Positions 46,662-58,690 of a stretch of DNA of 64,000 nucleotides are shown here, one piece after another (position 1 is the stretch's first letter; each line of letters begins with the position of its first letter). The stretch covers positions 310,001 to 374,000 of the forward strand of contig JABYQU010000019.1 in assembly GCA_022264855.1 (NCBI GenBank), in the 5' to 3' direction. A program made the position numbers and the translations under genes. The DNA comes from Lenzites betulinus. Taxonomy: Eukaryota > Basidiomycota > Agaricomycetes > Polyporales > Polyporaceae. The notes under the pieces are model-generated. The model did not search any database, had not been told where the DNA came from, and was given only the letters and a program-made list of their open reading frames with translations.

Positions 46662-47729
46662 TATTGCGAGTTGCACGGCGCTTGTCGCCGGCCTGATTTC
46701 GATTTTTTCGCACACTCATTGCTCTGCGAACACCTCTGCTCAGAACATCGATAACTCGCTCAATTCTTCGTAATTCCGCTTGATTCTTTCATATTCGGAC
46801 TCGTCTCATCTGCGCGCAGGGCACAGTGGTCGTTTCGTTACGAACGGATTACATTGACTACCCACCCTCCTCGGCAGCCACCGCAACACCAGAACACGAA
46901 TATCAGATGAAGCACGCATCGTGGACGAGTGGGGATTGTATCCTTGGGTTCCTTGCGGGTCTATGGAAGGCATAGTACCGCGTGCACGCGGTATGTCATG
47001 TCTTTGATTCACATACCCGCCACTTTGAGCAGAGGCCAGCCTCAGGGCTTCAGTACGGTGTGCGAGGTCCAAAATTTGAGGCTGTTCCAACATTGGGTAT
47101 GCCATATTGATAGCTAGATACTTGTATGAACAAACGATGTCCATATCCTTGCTCTGACAAGAATGTGTGCCAAAGTGTGCATTAGGCCTTACGAGGGATG
47201 TCATTGCACATACCCGACAGATCCAAGTCCAATGACAGTAGTGAGATGTTTGTTGCAACGAGGAATACTTCTACCTACAGGCATTGATGCGTATATTGGA
47301 CGTCTAATAGGGTTTGCATGTGTTCGGGCAAGGAGAACGCGACCAGTGGTGCGGGATCCGGCGGGGGACCATAGAAAGGAGGATATGATACACTTGGCTC
47401 ACTGTAAATCCTATCCCATCCCCTCTGGCAATCATCAAACGACTCCGGGATACCATCTCCACCTGTCTGTGATGCGTGGTTCATCCGTAATGCGTGTTCT
47501 GGTCTCGAAGGGGGCCGTCGAGGGGGATATCGCCGGAAGTGATCGAATCGCGACGAAAGCAGTACCGTTCCCTGCGGGCAGACGATGCGAGTCCGAAAAT
47601 GAAAGAATCAAGAGTAACGGTGAAGAATTGAGCGAGTTATCGTTGTTCTGCGTGGAGGCTTCCCGAGAGCTGCGAGTGTGCGAAAAAAGCGAAATCAAGC
47701 CGGCGACAAGCGCTGTGCAACTCGCAATA
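46662..47729. repeat. Imperfect inverted repeat, arms about 286 bp, spacer about 497 bp
   Basis: The left arm (46662-46947) begins TATTGCGAGTTGCAC; the right arm (47445-47729) read in reverse begins TATTGCGAGTTGCAC and continues with clear similarity (GCGCTTGTCGCCGGC, ATAACTCGCTCAATTCTTC, TTGATTCTTTCAT, AGAACACG). In the right arm the minus strand keeps an open frame (47435-47860). The left arm encodes related peptides, e.g. RTRISDEARIVDEWG against RTRITDEPRITDRWR, but with stops. It could be an inverted gene duplication decayed on one side or a non-autonomous element; TA flanks both ends. No transposase is seen in the spacer. Confidence 0.8.
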
Positions 47730-48036
47730 GGGCGTCGTTGCCGTGTCGTGGACGTGTCTTTCATCTTTCTTCTCATTTTTGCATGTGTCTGTATACATGG
47801 CTTGTACTGTAATCTGCTATTGGTTTCGAGCTCTTCATGCATATGATATTTCCCACTCATAAATACCGGGTCGAAAACGAGGTTGGATACGAAACGAACA
47901 CAGTATCGGCATTGAACACAATTCCGAACAACAAGGAGAAAGTAGAGTAGCAGGGTGCAAGCGCGTAGGGATCAGTCCGTCAACAAAACTTCGAACAGCT
48001 CAAGCCTCAAACTGACAATCGTGGACCTACGACGAA
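47730..48036. other. 3' flank of SCD6
   Basis: 307 bp of AT-rich sequence between the inverted repeat and the SCD6 stop codon; probably includes the SCD6 3' untranslated region. No gene is seen. Confidence 0.4.
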
Positions 48037-49601
48037 CTACCGGGCACCAACAGCCGCACCACGACGTCCCCGACCACCCCCGCGCCTCCCGTACCCTCCA
48101 TAGTTACTGACGTACGCACCGGGACCCATCAGGCCGAGGCCCCCGGCTTCACCAAACGTCGCGAAGTTGCGCTCCCGCTCCTCCTCCCTGCGGTTGCGGC
48201 CACCGCCCCGACGTCCACCTCGTCCACGGCCGTCTGGGGTCGGGCCGTTGCTTCCAGACGACAACTCATCGAAGAACGACTTCTTCGGGTTATACGCGCC
48301 GGACCTGTCGTCCTCCTTCTCCCCATCTTCACCTTCCTGCTCTTCGCCGGACGCGCCCTCGTCATTCTTGGGTGTTCCACGAGGGGAAGGTGCGAGGGCG
48401 GCTTTGTCGAAGCGGGCGTTCGAGCTCTCGAAGTCGAAGTCCGTAGTTGGAACCCTGTAGTCGCTCTTGTGGTCTTGGCCTTGCCCACGGCCACCCCGAC
48501 GACCCCCGCGCTGGTGCTGGTTGGTGCCATTGGAAGCGTTCGACACGCGCAGATCGCCAAGTGCGCGTTCGACCGTCTCAAGCGAGGCCGTTGCCGAGTT
48601 TACCGATTGGTTGCGCACGGCCCGTGGGGGCGCAGCGGCAACCCCATTGGCTTGTGCTGGTACCGCAGGCGACTGACCGCCCTGCGAGCCGGAGGGCCCA
48701 CCGGCCTGTTGATATGCCTGCTGCTGTCGTGGAGGGATCTGAGCTTGTTGGGGTTGCTGCACGCCAGCAGGAACCTGCTGCGGGTAGGATGGAGACCCAT
48801 ATTGAGCAAAGGCGGGAGGGGCCTGAGGCGCTGAAGCCTGATCATGTGAAACGTCAGTGTTTGTTCATGACACGTAGACAGCAGGGGTGCATATAGTCAG
48901 AAGGAAGGCAACGGGTTATCCACACGGTTTTTGCGCTCTCGGACAACCGAGCTTTGCTCGTTACATCCGTTAATGGTTTCATCACATAGAGGGGTACGGG
49001 AACGTAATTGGAAAACGCCACTCACGCCAAGGACAGCCGGGTCGTCATGCACGTTTCCTCGTTTTGGAGGTGCCTCGTCAACAGCTAGATCCTTCACCTC
49101 GGAGGCACGGAAAATGATGTAGGTGTAGGGCTCTTGCACGGGAGGGATGTATTGGTCTTGTGGTCTAGAAACGACAAACTTGTCAGCATACACAGCCAGG
49201 GATCGATACGGTAGCTTGAAGGTCAGAAGGAAGGCAACGGAAGCATCCACATGGTTGGTATGCGCTCTCGGACAATGTGAGCCGTAGCTCTTTTACATCC
49301 GGAATGGAATCATCATTCAAACATGTGACGGAGCAGGACTCACCTCCTAGACTCTGTCCCCATAGAATACACTATCACAATGAGGCAAGCTCAGCATGAA
49401 AGCATGGTCAGGGAGGTATCGGTGGCTCTCACCATTTGAGAGTTGAATTGTCGACGCGACGGGGTCGATTCCCGCCAGAATGCCTCTGTATCGTACATCT
49501 GACTGAGACACGAGAGAAATGGGTTTTCTACACACGTGTCGTTAGTCCAGAGGGGCATGACGGGTAGAGAAAAGGACGAACCCGATGAAACTGGCGGCCA
49601 T
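48037..49601 (-). CDS. SCD6: Scd6/LSM14-family P-body protein
   Basis: RNA-binding translational repressor that recruits Dhh1/DDX6 and decapping factors in P-bodies. Five exons in reverse: 49601-49582, 49527-49433, 49371-49344, 49164-49026, 48837-48037; 360 residues. The LSm14 domain reads MAASFIG, KPISLVSQSDVRYRGILAGI, VASTIQLSNVYSMGTESRRP and YIIFRASEVKDLAV. A Gln/Pro/Ala-rich linker is followed by the FDF box (DYRVPTTDFDFESSNARFDK), the FFD box (NPKKSFFDELSS), the TFG box (NFATFGEAG) and RGG-rich ends (GRGRGGRRGGG). Introns 3 and 4 are 179 and 188 nt and share a homologous block, while introns 1 and 2 are 54 and 61 nt. Head-to-head with PGS1 over 174 bp. Confidence 0.93.
48897..48990. repeat. 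Repeated block inside SCD6 intron 4
   Basis: Begins TCAGAAGGAAGGCAACGG, identical to the start of the block at 49223; further shared pieces are ATCCACA, GCGCTCTCGGACAA and TTACATCCG. It lies wholly within the 188-nt intron 48838-49025. Confidence 0.8.
49223..49315. repeat. Repeated block inside SCD6 intron 3
   Basis: Partner of the block at 48897-48990 in the same orientation, lying within the 179-nt intron 49165-49343. This looks like a duplicated intron insert or an introner-like element. Confidence 0.8.
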
Positions 49602-49775
49602 GGTGATGAGGGAGAGGTAAAGTGCAAAAGTGAGGACGCGCGCTCCTGCAGCGTGTCGCCATCTCTCTCGCCGGCATCCGCCGTTCCCACGGTGTGTTCC
49701 GCTTGTCGGCGCCCCGACACGCTCTTGCCCGCGCCTTGCTCGCTGTGCGCAACGCCGACGAACTGCTGGAGCTCG

Positions 49776-51642
49776 ATGTTCAATACGGCGCGGAACGCGC
49801 TGCTACACTCTCGCTGGCGGGTTTACTCTGCTGTGCTGCCGGTCGCTGTGCAGCAGCGACCACGGACCATCTCGACCGCGTCTTTCGATCCCACTATACG
49901 GCAGTTCCTTGTCAAGCTCGGAGAGCAGCAGCCATGCTTCCCTATGAATTCCTCTAGTGTCTCTATTCTTCACGAACCTCGGCTATTCTATCAGACACTA
50001 ATAGTGCGTGAACACCAAGAGCTTCGCACACCATGGAAGTTGCTCATGAACACGGTAGAGTATGATACGAAATGCACGATATAGAGTGTTTATATCTTCC
50101 TTATACATAGGCTCAGAAGATATCGAGCTAGTGAGAATGTCACATTCATTCTTTGTTATCCAAATACTCATCGCTTGAGCTGCAGATAGATGCCATGAAA
50201 GCGTCTCTCCGCAACAACCCTGCTCTTCACATTTACTTACATCTCGATTTGAATCGGTCTACTCGTCCAGGAGCCGATTCCACCGCGCAAACGCTGCTGC
50301 CTTTGCTGCGGGAACACCCAGATAGGGTACATGTTTCTCTATTCAGAAGCCCGAAACTCAAAGGCCTAATGGCACGGCTAGTCCCTCCAAGATTCAATGA
50401 GGGTTGGGGAACCTGGCATCCAAAGGTGTATGGCGCCGACGACTCCTTAGTAATTTCTGGGTAAGGCAGTACGTCTCGTCAATGCACTCCGCGTGAGCAT
50501 TACTGATGAAGATCATGACAGAGCGAACATGAACACTTCCTACTTCACCAACCGCCAGGACCGCTACCTGCACTTTACCGATCAGTCCCGCTTGGCGGAT
50601 TACTGTTTCGGATTCCTACAGGCTGCCTCGACGTTCTCGTATAGTCTCCTACCATCACCTCAAGCCTCGGACGGCTACATCCTGCATTGGCCCGATTCTC
50701 TGACACATCCGCATCGAATAGAAGCAAAGGCGCAGCAAACCCTCACCACGTTCCAGAGAACCCACCGGCTCGCGTCTCCTGCGCCGCTCACCTCCGCAAC
50801 CGAAAAAGAGTCATGCGCAGCAGAGGATGGCCACGACGTATTGGTATACCCCGTCATTCAAGCCGGACAGTTCAATATCAGGGAGGAAGAACGGTGTCTG
50901 GGGCTTCTCTTCCGCGAGCTATCGTCACAGCGACCACCGCAGTTTCCAACCCCCGTGGATTATGACGGCCCCGTGGTGGACCTGACGAGCGGCTACTTCG
51001 CGCTGTACAGGCCGTACCAGCAGGCGATAATCAACTCGAGGCTTGCATGCAGGATTCTCGCCGCCAGCCCAAAGGTAAGCGTCTTGTCGCCGCTTGCTTC
51101 CGATCGTCATATGCTAACCTTCCGCGCGCAGGCGAATGGCTTCTATGCGTCGAAAGGCATCTCTGGTCGCATTCCGGAGGCTTACACGTTGTTTGAGCGG
51201 CGGTTCATGACCGCCGTACGTACCGCCGGGAAAGAGTGGCCCCAAGGTTCTTCAGAGGCATTCCCCGCGGTACAGCTGAAGGAGTGGGAACGCCAAGGTT
51301 GGACGTACCATGCCAAAGGTATGCGATCGCCCTCAGAAGTTTACTCTCCGTTTCGCTAAATGGTTGGTACGATTAGGCATATGGGTCCGTCCGACCCCGT
51401 GTTCCACCCCTGCGTTGACCCTCTTCGGGTCCACGAATCTCAACTCGCGGTCTGCAAACCTCGATACCGAGCTGTCATTCGTGTTAGCAACGACCTCGCC
51501 AGCGCTCCGCCAGCGCCTCGCAGAGGAGGTCGATGGGCTACGTGCTCATGCACGTGAGTGGCGTGGTGAGGGGAACTCCGAGGAGCGACGAGTTCGTATG
51601 GGAACGCGGCTCTTAGTCGGTGTTGTAGGAGGTATGTTGTAG
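49776..51642 (+). CDS. PGS1: Phosphatidylglycerophosphate synthase, PLD-superfamily type
   Basis: Mitochondrial enzyme making phosphatidylglycerophosphate from CDP-diacylglycerol and glycerol-3-phosphate, the committed step to cardiolipin. Six exons: 49776-50003, 50059-50130, 50186-50460, 50522-51074, 51132-51318, 51377-51642; 526 residues. The first ATG that fits the frame gives MFNTARNALLHSRWRVYSAV, a plausible mitochondrial presequence. Family blocks: SSVSILHEPRLFYQTLISMI, RVFISSLYIGSEDIEL, the first HxK(x)4D motif in WHPKVYGADD followed by YFTNRQDRYLHF, and the second, WTYHAKGIWV, in the shortened form normal for Pgs1. LFGSTNLNSRSANLDTELSF near the end is also typical. Upstream it is divergent from SCD6. 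Confidence 0.94.
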
Positions 51643-52142
51643 ACAGCGGCTGACACCAGCGGCGTGCGTGCCCGCAACCTACAATGTGACCGTGTGCGGA
51701 AATTAAATCAAGAACAAGTCGTGTCTGACATCGTCATATGCTGCGACGACACCCTCGAGGGAGTTTGCGGATAGCTCCGAGAACTACATGCATCTTTTGT
51801 TGCCACGAGCGATCAGCGAGTCCCGCTGGTTTGCAAAGTTACCGTTTACGTGGGGCTTTAGTCGCCGACGAACGAATGGTATGATGTACCTGAGCTCAAG
51901 CGAGAAATACACGCCGGTCCCGTGGTCGCAGCGCATTATATTATAGTAGCTCGCTCGTACCTTTTTACGCAATGCGAAGATGCACCGGAATTTCTTGCGC
52001 TGTGGTGAAACTCCCCTAGTGTGCACTTCGCGGGTTCGTGAGGTGCCATGCGAGGGAGAATATTACGTTGGCTGGTATAGTCAGGAACGAATGACTTGGA
52101 TTTAGTACACGTCTAAACGGAGTTCCATTCGCGTAGCTGTTT
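51643..52142. other. Convergent intergenic region PGS1 / DTD1
   Basis: 500 bp of AT-richer sequence between two stop codons; 3' untranslated regions are likely. No tRNA or other gene was recognised. Confidence 0.4.
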
Positions 52143-53200
52143 CTACTCTTCGGCCTCTGTGCCGAGAACCGACCGAGCGGAAGTCCCCACCGTCTGCGCC
52201 GTTCGTGCTGAGGTACTTTGTTTGACTGGCGCAGATGCTTTCTTGGATGCCGCAGCAGCGGGCTGGTCGATGTATTCAAACTTTCTAGAGTCCAGAGTGA
52301 ATGTTACGGGGCCCTAAAAGTGTCCACCGTTTGTCAGACAAGACTCAGCAAGCATGCGTAGGATGACAAAAAGCACTGTGCATCGCGAGCGGCACCCACT
52401 TCGTTTGTCAGACCCACGTCCATCATTGCGCCGAACTGCCCGTCTGTTCGCAGGAATAAAGGGCATGAGTAAGACGGAAATAGCCTTGCGAGCCGCCGCG
52501 TCGCAGTAAAGCGTCCGGTGCGACTGGGTGGCACCGACGCACCTTTGATTTTCTCGGGCTTATACAATTCGCCCATCCGCTTGAGGAAAGTGCCATATAA
52601 ATCCCGGGAGGGGCCTGATGCCTGAGAGCGCCGCAAACAAGTTAGTCAAAGCGAGCGAGCGGTGCCGCGAGCGGGCGTTCGCGGGGTGGGAGGCAAGTAT
52701 AGCACCAATACATACCATCGCTCGGTGGAAATCGGGTTTCCCCTTGGACGTGTTGGCGAATAGCGTGAACTGCGACACGCAGAGCACCTCGCCGTCTATA
52801 TCCTTGACGTTTTTCTTCCACATCGCGCCTGATGATTCGTCCGAGAAGACCTTTAGCGAGAGTCTGGCATGTCATGCCGGTGAGATATTACGCGTTAATG
52901 CGGCACGTCCAATCGGCGAAGGGCGGACGAGAGCTACGTACATCTGCTTGTTCAACGATTCGAGGTCGGTCTCCGTATCATCTGTTCTGTGCACGAGTGA
53001 TAGATCAGTAAGAGTGTTCGAGAGTCCAATTTTTAAAACAAGTGACCTCTTCCGATGCCGACAAGGACCATAAGACCTCGGCCAATACGAGATATAACCT
53101 CATTGTCGACTTCACGAGCGTTAGACTTTAATAAGTAGCACTGGGCTGTTCCCTAACCTGTAACTGACGCCGAGCTGACCCGCTGGACGATGGCACGCAT
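52143..53200 (-). CDS. DTD1: D-aminoacyl-tRNA deacylase
   Basis: Hydrolyses D-aminoacyl-tRNA (and Gly-tRNA-Ala), a chiral proofreading step in translation. Seven exons in reverse: 53200-53158, 53109-53047, 52981-52942, 52863-52716, 52621-52543, 52443-52400, 52313-52143; 195 residues. The start [15 protein letters not shown] is the family N-terminus. It is followed by [20 protein letters not shown], the SQFTLFAN motif (family SQFTL), [15 protein letters not shown] and the Gly-cisPro motif in [13 protein letters not shown]. The ASxP-rich C-terminal extension after KFEYIDQP is poorly conserved. The acceptor at 52982 (AACAG) was chosen over GCACAG five bases upstream because it gives GIGRDDTE. 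Confidence 0.93.
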
Positions 53201-53467
53201 GCGCGCAAGATTCTAGCCTGTGCCGAGCACAAGAAGGACGGCTCGCAAATGAAGGCAACAGGAGCCACGAGCGGTGGCTGATGTGGTGGAAGGCAAGCTG
53301 GAGAAGTTCGAGTGAGAGCCGAGCTGAGCCGTGGTGGCGCGCCTGGGAAGAGCGCGTCTGCGGACCTGGAAAGCTCCGACCCTCCTCTTCTTCTCTCCTC
53401 ATCGTCCGGCCCAGTGACCTCGCATCTACTGCCACCGCACGCGCTCCAGCCTCGAAGTCAGCGCAGC

Positions 53468-54219
53468 ATGGAGTCGGTTGTACTTGAAACTAGTATGGGG
53501 GACATCCAGCTCGAGCTCTACTGGGATCATGCTCCTCGAGTAGGTCCGGGTCGCGACCCATTCGCCATCCAGACCCTCTGATTGACTTGCGTGGGCAATA
53601 GACGTGCAAGAACTTTGCTGAGCTCGCGAAGCGTGGATACTACAATGGTGTCGTGTTCCACCGCATTATCGCCGTGCGTACCCAGAACCATTGAGCGTGC
53701 CGCCGGTCTCACCAAATGTGCGTCTTCATATAGGATTTTATGATCCAAACGGGCGACCCGACGGGTACCGGACGTGGCGGGACAAGCATCTATGGGCAGA
53801 AATTGTGAGTGTGCTCTGCACAGTGTCTATACTCTACCTGACATCCGGAACAGTGAGGACGAAATTCACCCTGAACTGCGGTTCACTGGTGCCGGAATCC
53901 TGGCAATGGCGAACTCGGGACCTAACACGAATGGTGCGTTTTATGCGCTACAACTTTGATTACCTTTATGCCGATACCCGTACTATAGGTTCACAGTTCT
54001 TCATCTCGCTCGCGCCTACACCATACTTGGATAACAAGCACACCATCTTCGGTCGCGTTAGCGCAGGCATGCGCGTCGTCCAGAGATTAGGTGCCGTGGC
54101 CACTGACGCCCAGGATCGGTATGTTTGCCCTACCTCCTTCACGTGATGGCCGTTAAGCAAAGGCTCCGTTACCCAGCCCTCGAGAAGACGTAAAGATCTA
54201 CAAGGCCCGTACTCTCTGA
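53468..54219 (+). CDS. PPIL1: Peptidyl-prolyl cis-trans isomerase, PPIL1/Cyp1-type cyclophilin
   Basis: Cyclophilin catalysing Xaa-Pro isomerisation; PPIL1-type members associate with the spliceosome through SKIP/Prp45. Six exons: 53468-53539, 53602-53673, 53734-53804, 53854-53933, 53989-54118, 54177-54219; 155 residues. Start [20 protein letters not shown], active-site segment [19 protein letters not shown], then [39 protein letters not shown] and the end [12 protein letters not shown] are diagnostic of the single-domain PPIL1 group. The catalytic Arg of FHRI is present, while the cyclosporin-contact Trp falls in the [10 protein letters not shown] region as Tyr, as in PPIL1. Divergent from DTD1 over 267 bp. 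Confidence 0.95.
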
Positions 54220-55822
54220 AGACCGCCGAGTGCTACAAGTGCAATATATCACGCAGTGTCTCGGATGTGCAGTCAATTGTAATTGGTGGTATCCTTGTTG
54301 ACCGGCCTTGTTCTGACCGACGAATATCATCAGATCGACCTGAGCGCGCATGGACAACGTTCTACAACGAAGCCGAGGCCGCACTCCGAACGGGGAGTGT
54401 GCATTCCGCTCTGGACGGACGATGTCCATTGGCTGTGGCCGTTACTCATGGCAGTAGATGGCTTCGCACGACGGACGCGTGAAAGTGGGGCTCTATGGCG
54501 CGCGATGTTCGTGATACGACTGGCAGATGCGGACTACGGCGGTATCTTCGAATGCTACGAAGGCGTTCAAACGTCGTGCCTGTTTACCTACCATATCTGC
54601 TTCTTCCGAGGAACGCAGTCAGCGGCGTTTGCCGCGATCTGCACGGTACCACGGTACGTGTCCCCCTCATGCCATATAAACTCCCCTGTCTCCCGGCCCC
54701 GCACCGACGCAGTGGGCTGTGCCGCGCCCGACTCCAGCTGCCGCCGCAGACGTGCGCACACGCACGCTGCACGCGGCCGCCTTTCTCACGGCAATGAAAA
54801 CTGGGCAGGACGCTTCGTGATGCAGCTGCCCCCTCGTCCGATTGGCTCCCCCGCGCGCCCTTCGACGCTATCGGCGACGCGCTGCAGCGCTGACGGCACT
54901 CTCGAACGTTCCGATGAGCTCTAATACGGCGCAGGAGAGCGCCGATCCTTGGCCTTTGTGCGCGGGCGCGCGTCGTGCGATCTTCGGACTAGCGTTGGTT
55001 CGCTAGCACCCAAGGTCATTGCACAGCGCACCCGAGACGGTACCGCCGTGTCCGTCCTGGGACGCGTTACGCAATCCGGGCCTAACCCGCGGTTCCATGC
55101 AGTCCGCAGCAGGAGGGGTGACACCATGCTTGTCGGCCTCGGAAGCGGTGCGGAGATGGTTCCCGCAGGGTCGCGAACGGAGCCCAGGCGGCGCAGGACG
55201 GGCGGCCCCTCGGTGCTTGTGCGAGGACGAAGAAGCCCCCGGCCGTGCCTTCTGAGCATTTTTGGAGAATTTGGACCGCTATTTACCGTGCTGGCAACGT
55301 GGGGCTGGCCGCCCGACCCGGTACCGCGGGTCGGGCCCGCACGACGGGCAGCGCGCACCGAGCAGCACTTCCCCGTGCCCTGCTATAGGAATCCGTATCG
55401 ATGTCGTGATGTATACGTCTTCGTGAGCGTGGGCACACGGTCGAGGGTAGCCCTTATGCTGGGTCTGTCTTGTGCCACTGCTAGCGAAAGACGCCCTGCG
55501 CCCATTGCCCGTTGTGTAGTTCCGAATCCCAAGCAGTAGCGGACTGAATACTTGCAAAACAGTTGATTACGTTCGACACGGGTAGGATATGTACAGGACC
55601 CTCCGACAGACGTAACCGCGATGAGACGATAGGTGCTTCTACAAGACATGAGTCCGGCGTTCCGAGATCCTAACAAATACTTATGAGGTCAACGAATCAG
55701 AACACATGTGACATGAGAGCGAGCGAGGGCGTGAGGCGAGACAAGGCAGAGGCATGACAGATTGTATAACTACAGGGCTCCATGGGTAATACATTGACTG
55801 GGTGAGGGGTAACGGGGTAACT
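54220..55822. other. 1.6-kb stretch without a recognised gene
   Basis: Between PPIL1 and CDC4. Overlapping open frames on both strands at 54921-55539 arise in very GC-rich sequence and look like composition artefacts. The first 60-100 bp are probably the PPIL1 3' end, and the last part (55540-55822) the CDC4 3' end. I see no transposon ends, RNA gene or conserved motif. Confidence 0.4.
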
Positions 55823-58690
55823 CTAAGGCTGCCACCGCCTGCGGTGGCCCGCGTTGCGTGTGCGGGGACGTGTCGGGGTCTCGTCCACCGAGGGCAGCAT
55901 GCGCAGCTGTGGCTCCGAGGGTCCCGCGAGAGGCGGCGCGCCCGTCTCCCGCTGTGACCGTGTTCGTGCCGATGATCGATGGCGGTAGTGGCTCGCCGAT
56001 GTCTCCCGACTGGTGGAAGCCTTCATGTTCTCCTCCGCATCGGTGGTCGACAATGACAGCGCGCGCCAGACCGCTGATCGGACGTTGGGTGAGTCCTCGT
56101 CGTCGCTCGCCCCGAGATCCTGGTCCTGATCGGCATCCACGAACTCGGCGTCTGACGGCACACCGTCGAGGTCTTGATCCATCGCATCCACCTCCGCCTG
56201 TGTCCGGGCGAGATCTTCCTCTTCATCGTCGTCGTCGTAGTCCGAATCTTCATCGTACATGCCACCGGGAGGCTCGCCCTCCCAGTCCTCGTCACCGTCG
56301 TTGCCGAAGTCCCAGACGTCGAGGACGGTGGCGTCCATGCGGTTGCTCGCCGCGACACACCATCGGCCCTCGAAGACGACCTGCCATACGCCGACGATAC
56401 CGGTGAGGAGATCGCGTACTTGCGAGCCGTCTCTGATGTCCCACATCTTCAGAGTGCCATCAGAACCGCTGAGGACCTTGAACTCGTCGTGCTGGAAGCA
56501 TGTGATTGCGCCGCTGTGTGCCGCTAGTGTGTGTCGAAGCTCCCCAGTATCGGGGTCCCAAACCCGGAGTGTTGAATCGGCGGCTGCAGAAACCAGGTAG
56601 GATGGGGATAGGCCGAGGAGCCCGACAAGAGAAGTGTGGCCAGCTAGGACGTGTTTGCACGATCCAGTTGCAAGGTTCCAAACACGAACAGTGCCGTCCA
56701 TTGAGCCTGAACACGCTAGATTACGGTCGATGTCGAGGACTACGCTGTACACTGTTGACCCGGCCAATCAGTCCTCATTATCAGGGTTTGGACGTCATTC
56801 TTGGTTCGTACCTTTCTGTGTGTGGCCAACCAATACCCACTTGCAGTCTCCCGTGATGATATCCCAGATACGGACAGTACAGTCATAGCTCCCTGATACG
56901 AGTGTACGTCCTCGGGCAGCAAGCGCGCGGACCGCGTGGTCGTGACCCTCGAGATGAAGCTTATGATACGGGTTATCATCCACGTCCTCCTGCGGATTAT
57001 GGCATTAGCTGCGGTCCTTGTAACCGTATCTGTAATACAACCGCGCACCTCGGAAGGGTCGACCTCGGTATCGTCAGCACCATAACATCTGTATTCTTCG
57101 TCCCCCGGTCTAGGCAACGTCCAGACGCGCAATGAATGGTCCCTACTGCCGGTGACAATGAGCGGCCGTTTCGGCCACTTCTCCCTGACCATGATGCCGT
57201 GCTCGTTCACGTAGTTTATCATCTCCGGCTTCACGATCGCCAAACATCGAACAGTGCTGGTGTGTCCGCCGAATACATGCGTGCAGCGTCCCGTCTCGAG
57301 GTCCCATATCCGGACCGTCCGGTCCGTGGAGCCACTGACTAAGGTGTTCTTCGTTGCCGCCAGCGCCCATACCCCGCCGTCGTGACCATCCAAGGATCGG
57401 ATTAGCGTACCAGTCACAGGTGAATAGACATGGATCGAGTGGTCGTCAGAAGCAGAGATTATGCGGCCGTGCGAGAAGATGAGGCAAGTCACCACGGATC
57501 GGCCGTGTGCGGGGAAGGTAAGACGTTTCGGCTCCTGATTCGTGACCCATCGCGTATGTGTGAGATGTCGCGATTTGAATAGGATCTTGTAGGGGTGGGG
57601 TAAAGGTAGAGAGTTCGGTGCAGGGAGACCTTGGCCTCTTCGACGTGCCATGATCGCGTCGGAGAAAGCTATCTCAGAGTTGTGACCAAACCAGATCCCT
57701 GTACTCTTCAAAAGATCTCGCCAGAGAACAGGATCCGAATCGATGATTGCTCGCCACGATTTGGAGACCCGAGATGCGCGAGCCAAGTCAGAAAATGGCA
57801 AGAAGCTGAGGATGAGCGACACAAGTTCTGCCGGGAGGAGGGTGAGGAAGTCTCTTGCGAGTGTGGGGGTGAGGACAGAGTGGAGTGTGCGCAGAACAGA
57901 GAGAGGGGAGTGACGTAAAAAGGTTAGCAGGACATGTGACTGCAGAGGCGCGGGCAGGCTTGAAAAGTGTGAGAGTAGAGATGGGAGGGCGAGTAATGTC
58001 GTCAGCGACAAGTCGGGTTGTATAGGTGGTTGCGCCTGAGGCTGAGGGGAGGAGTGACCGCTGGGAGGTGCGGAAGGCCAGATGCTCTCGGGTGGTGGCG
58101 AGCCGTGTGGGGAAGGGAGGGGAGAGGGGGGCGCGGCGGTGTTAATGGTGTTGATTGGTGGCGGATGGCTCTTGGCTTTCTTACGAGGTGGTGTGTTCGT
58201 GATTAGACCGGGGATGGCCTCGATGCCCTCCATCATGTTCTCATTACTGTACGACCTCTTGCGGCCGTAGCGTTCGATCGCCTCCGCAAGACCAACCTCT
58301 GCCCTTGGTTCGGTCTCGTCGCGTTTGATCATCTTCCAGCACTTTCCCTCGACTATTGATTCCTCTTCTTGCATCTCCTGTTCGCCGAGCTCGCCATTGT
58401 GGAAAGTGGCACGCGCGCCTCCAGGGAAGACCAAGGGAAACTCACGCAGAGATCTTGGCAGCGTGGCATTGAAAAGGGGGTATTGCTTGGGATCCTTGGG
58501 TGATGGAGGAGCGGGAAGCGGGGGAAGTTGGATAGGCGCGAACGTAGTCGTCGTCGTTGTCGTCGTGACCACCCTAGGAAGGATTGCCACGCGATGAGCC
58601 ACAAGCGATGCATCGTTCGAAAGAGAATCCTTACGTTGTTGTATTTACAGACGGTGCAAGATAGAGCGAAGGACGAGGGTTGGAAGACAT
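55823..58690 (-). CDS. CDC4: Cdc4/FBXW7-type F-box WD40 protein
   Basis: SCF substrate receptor that recognises phosphodegrons of cell-cycle and transcription regulators. Four exons in reverse: 58690-58635, 58573-57049, 56989-56812, 56751-55823; 895 residues. The long frame has no ATG at its 5' end. The proposed exon 1 (MSSNPRPSLYLAPSVN) is joined by a GTAAGG...CCTAG intron that restores TTTVVTTTT. After a Pro-rich region with the basic cluster PPRKKAKS come the F-box (FLTLLPAELVSLILSFLPFS, WRAIIDSDPVLWRDL) and the WD40 propeller, e.g. DGGVWALAATKNTLVSGSTD, RTVRIWDLETGRCTHVFGGH and CTVRIWDIITGDCKWVLVGH. The propeller arginines of the phosphodegron pocket are expected in these blades. The C-terminus is acidic (DEDSDYDDDDEEEDL) and disordered. 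Confidence 0.94.

Noticed and set aside
54921..55539. Overlapping long frames on both strands (196 and 145 codons)
   Set aside because: Both are open because of base composition; neither has splice context, an N-terminal signal or family motifs.
58600..58602. GTG as start codon of CDC4
   Set aside because: A spliced upstream exon with an ATG at 58690 restores the frame with standard splice signals, so a non-ATG start is unnecessary.
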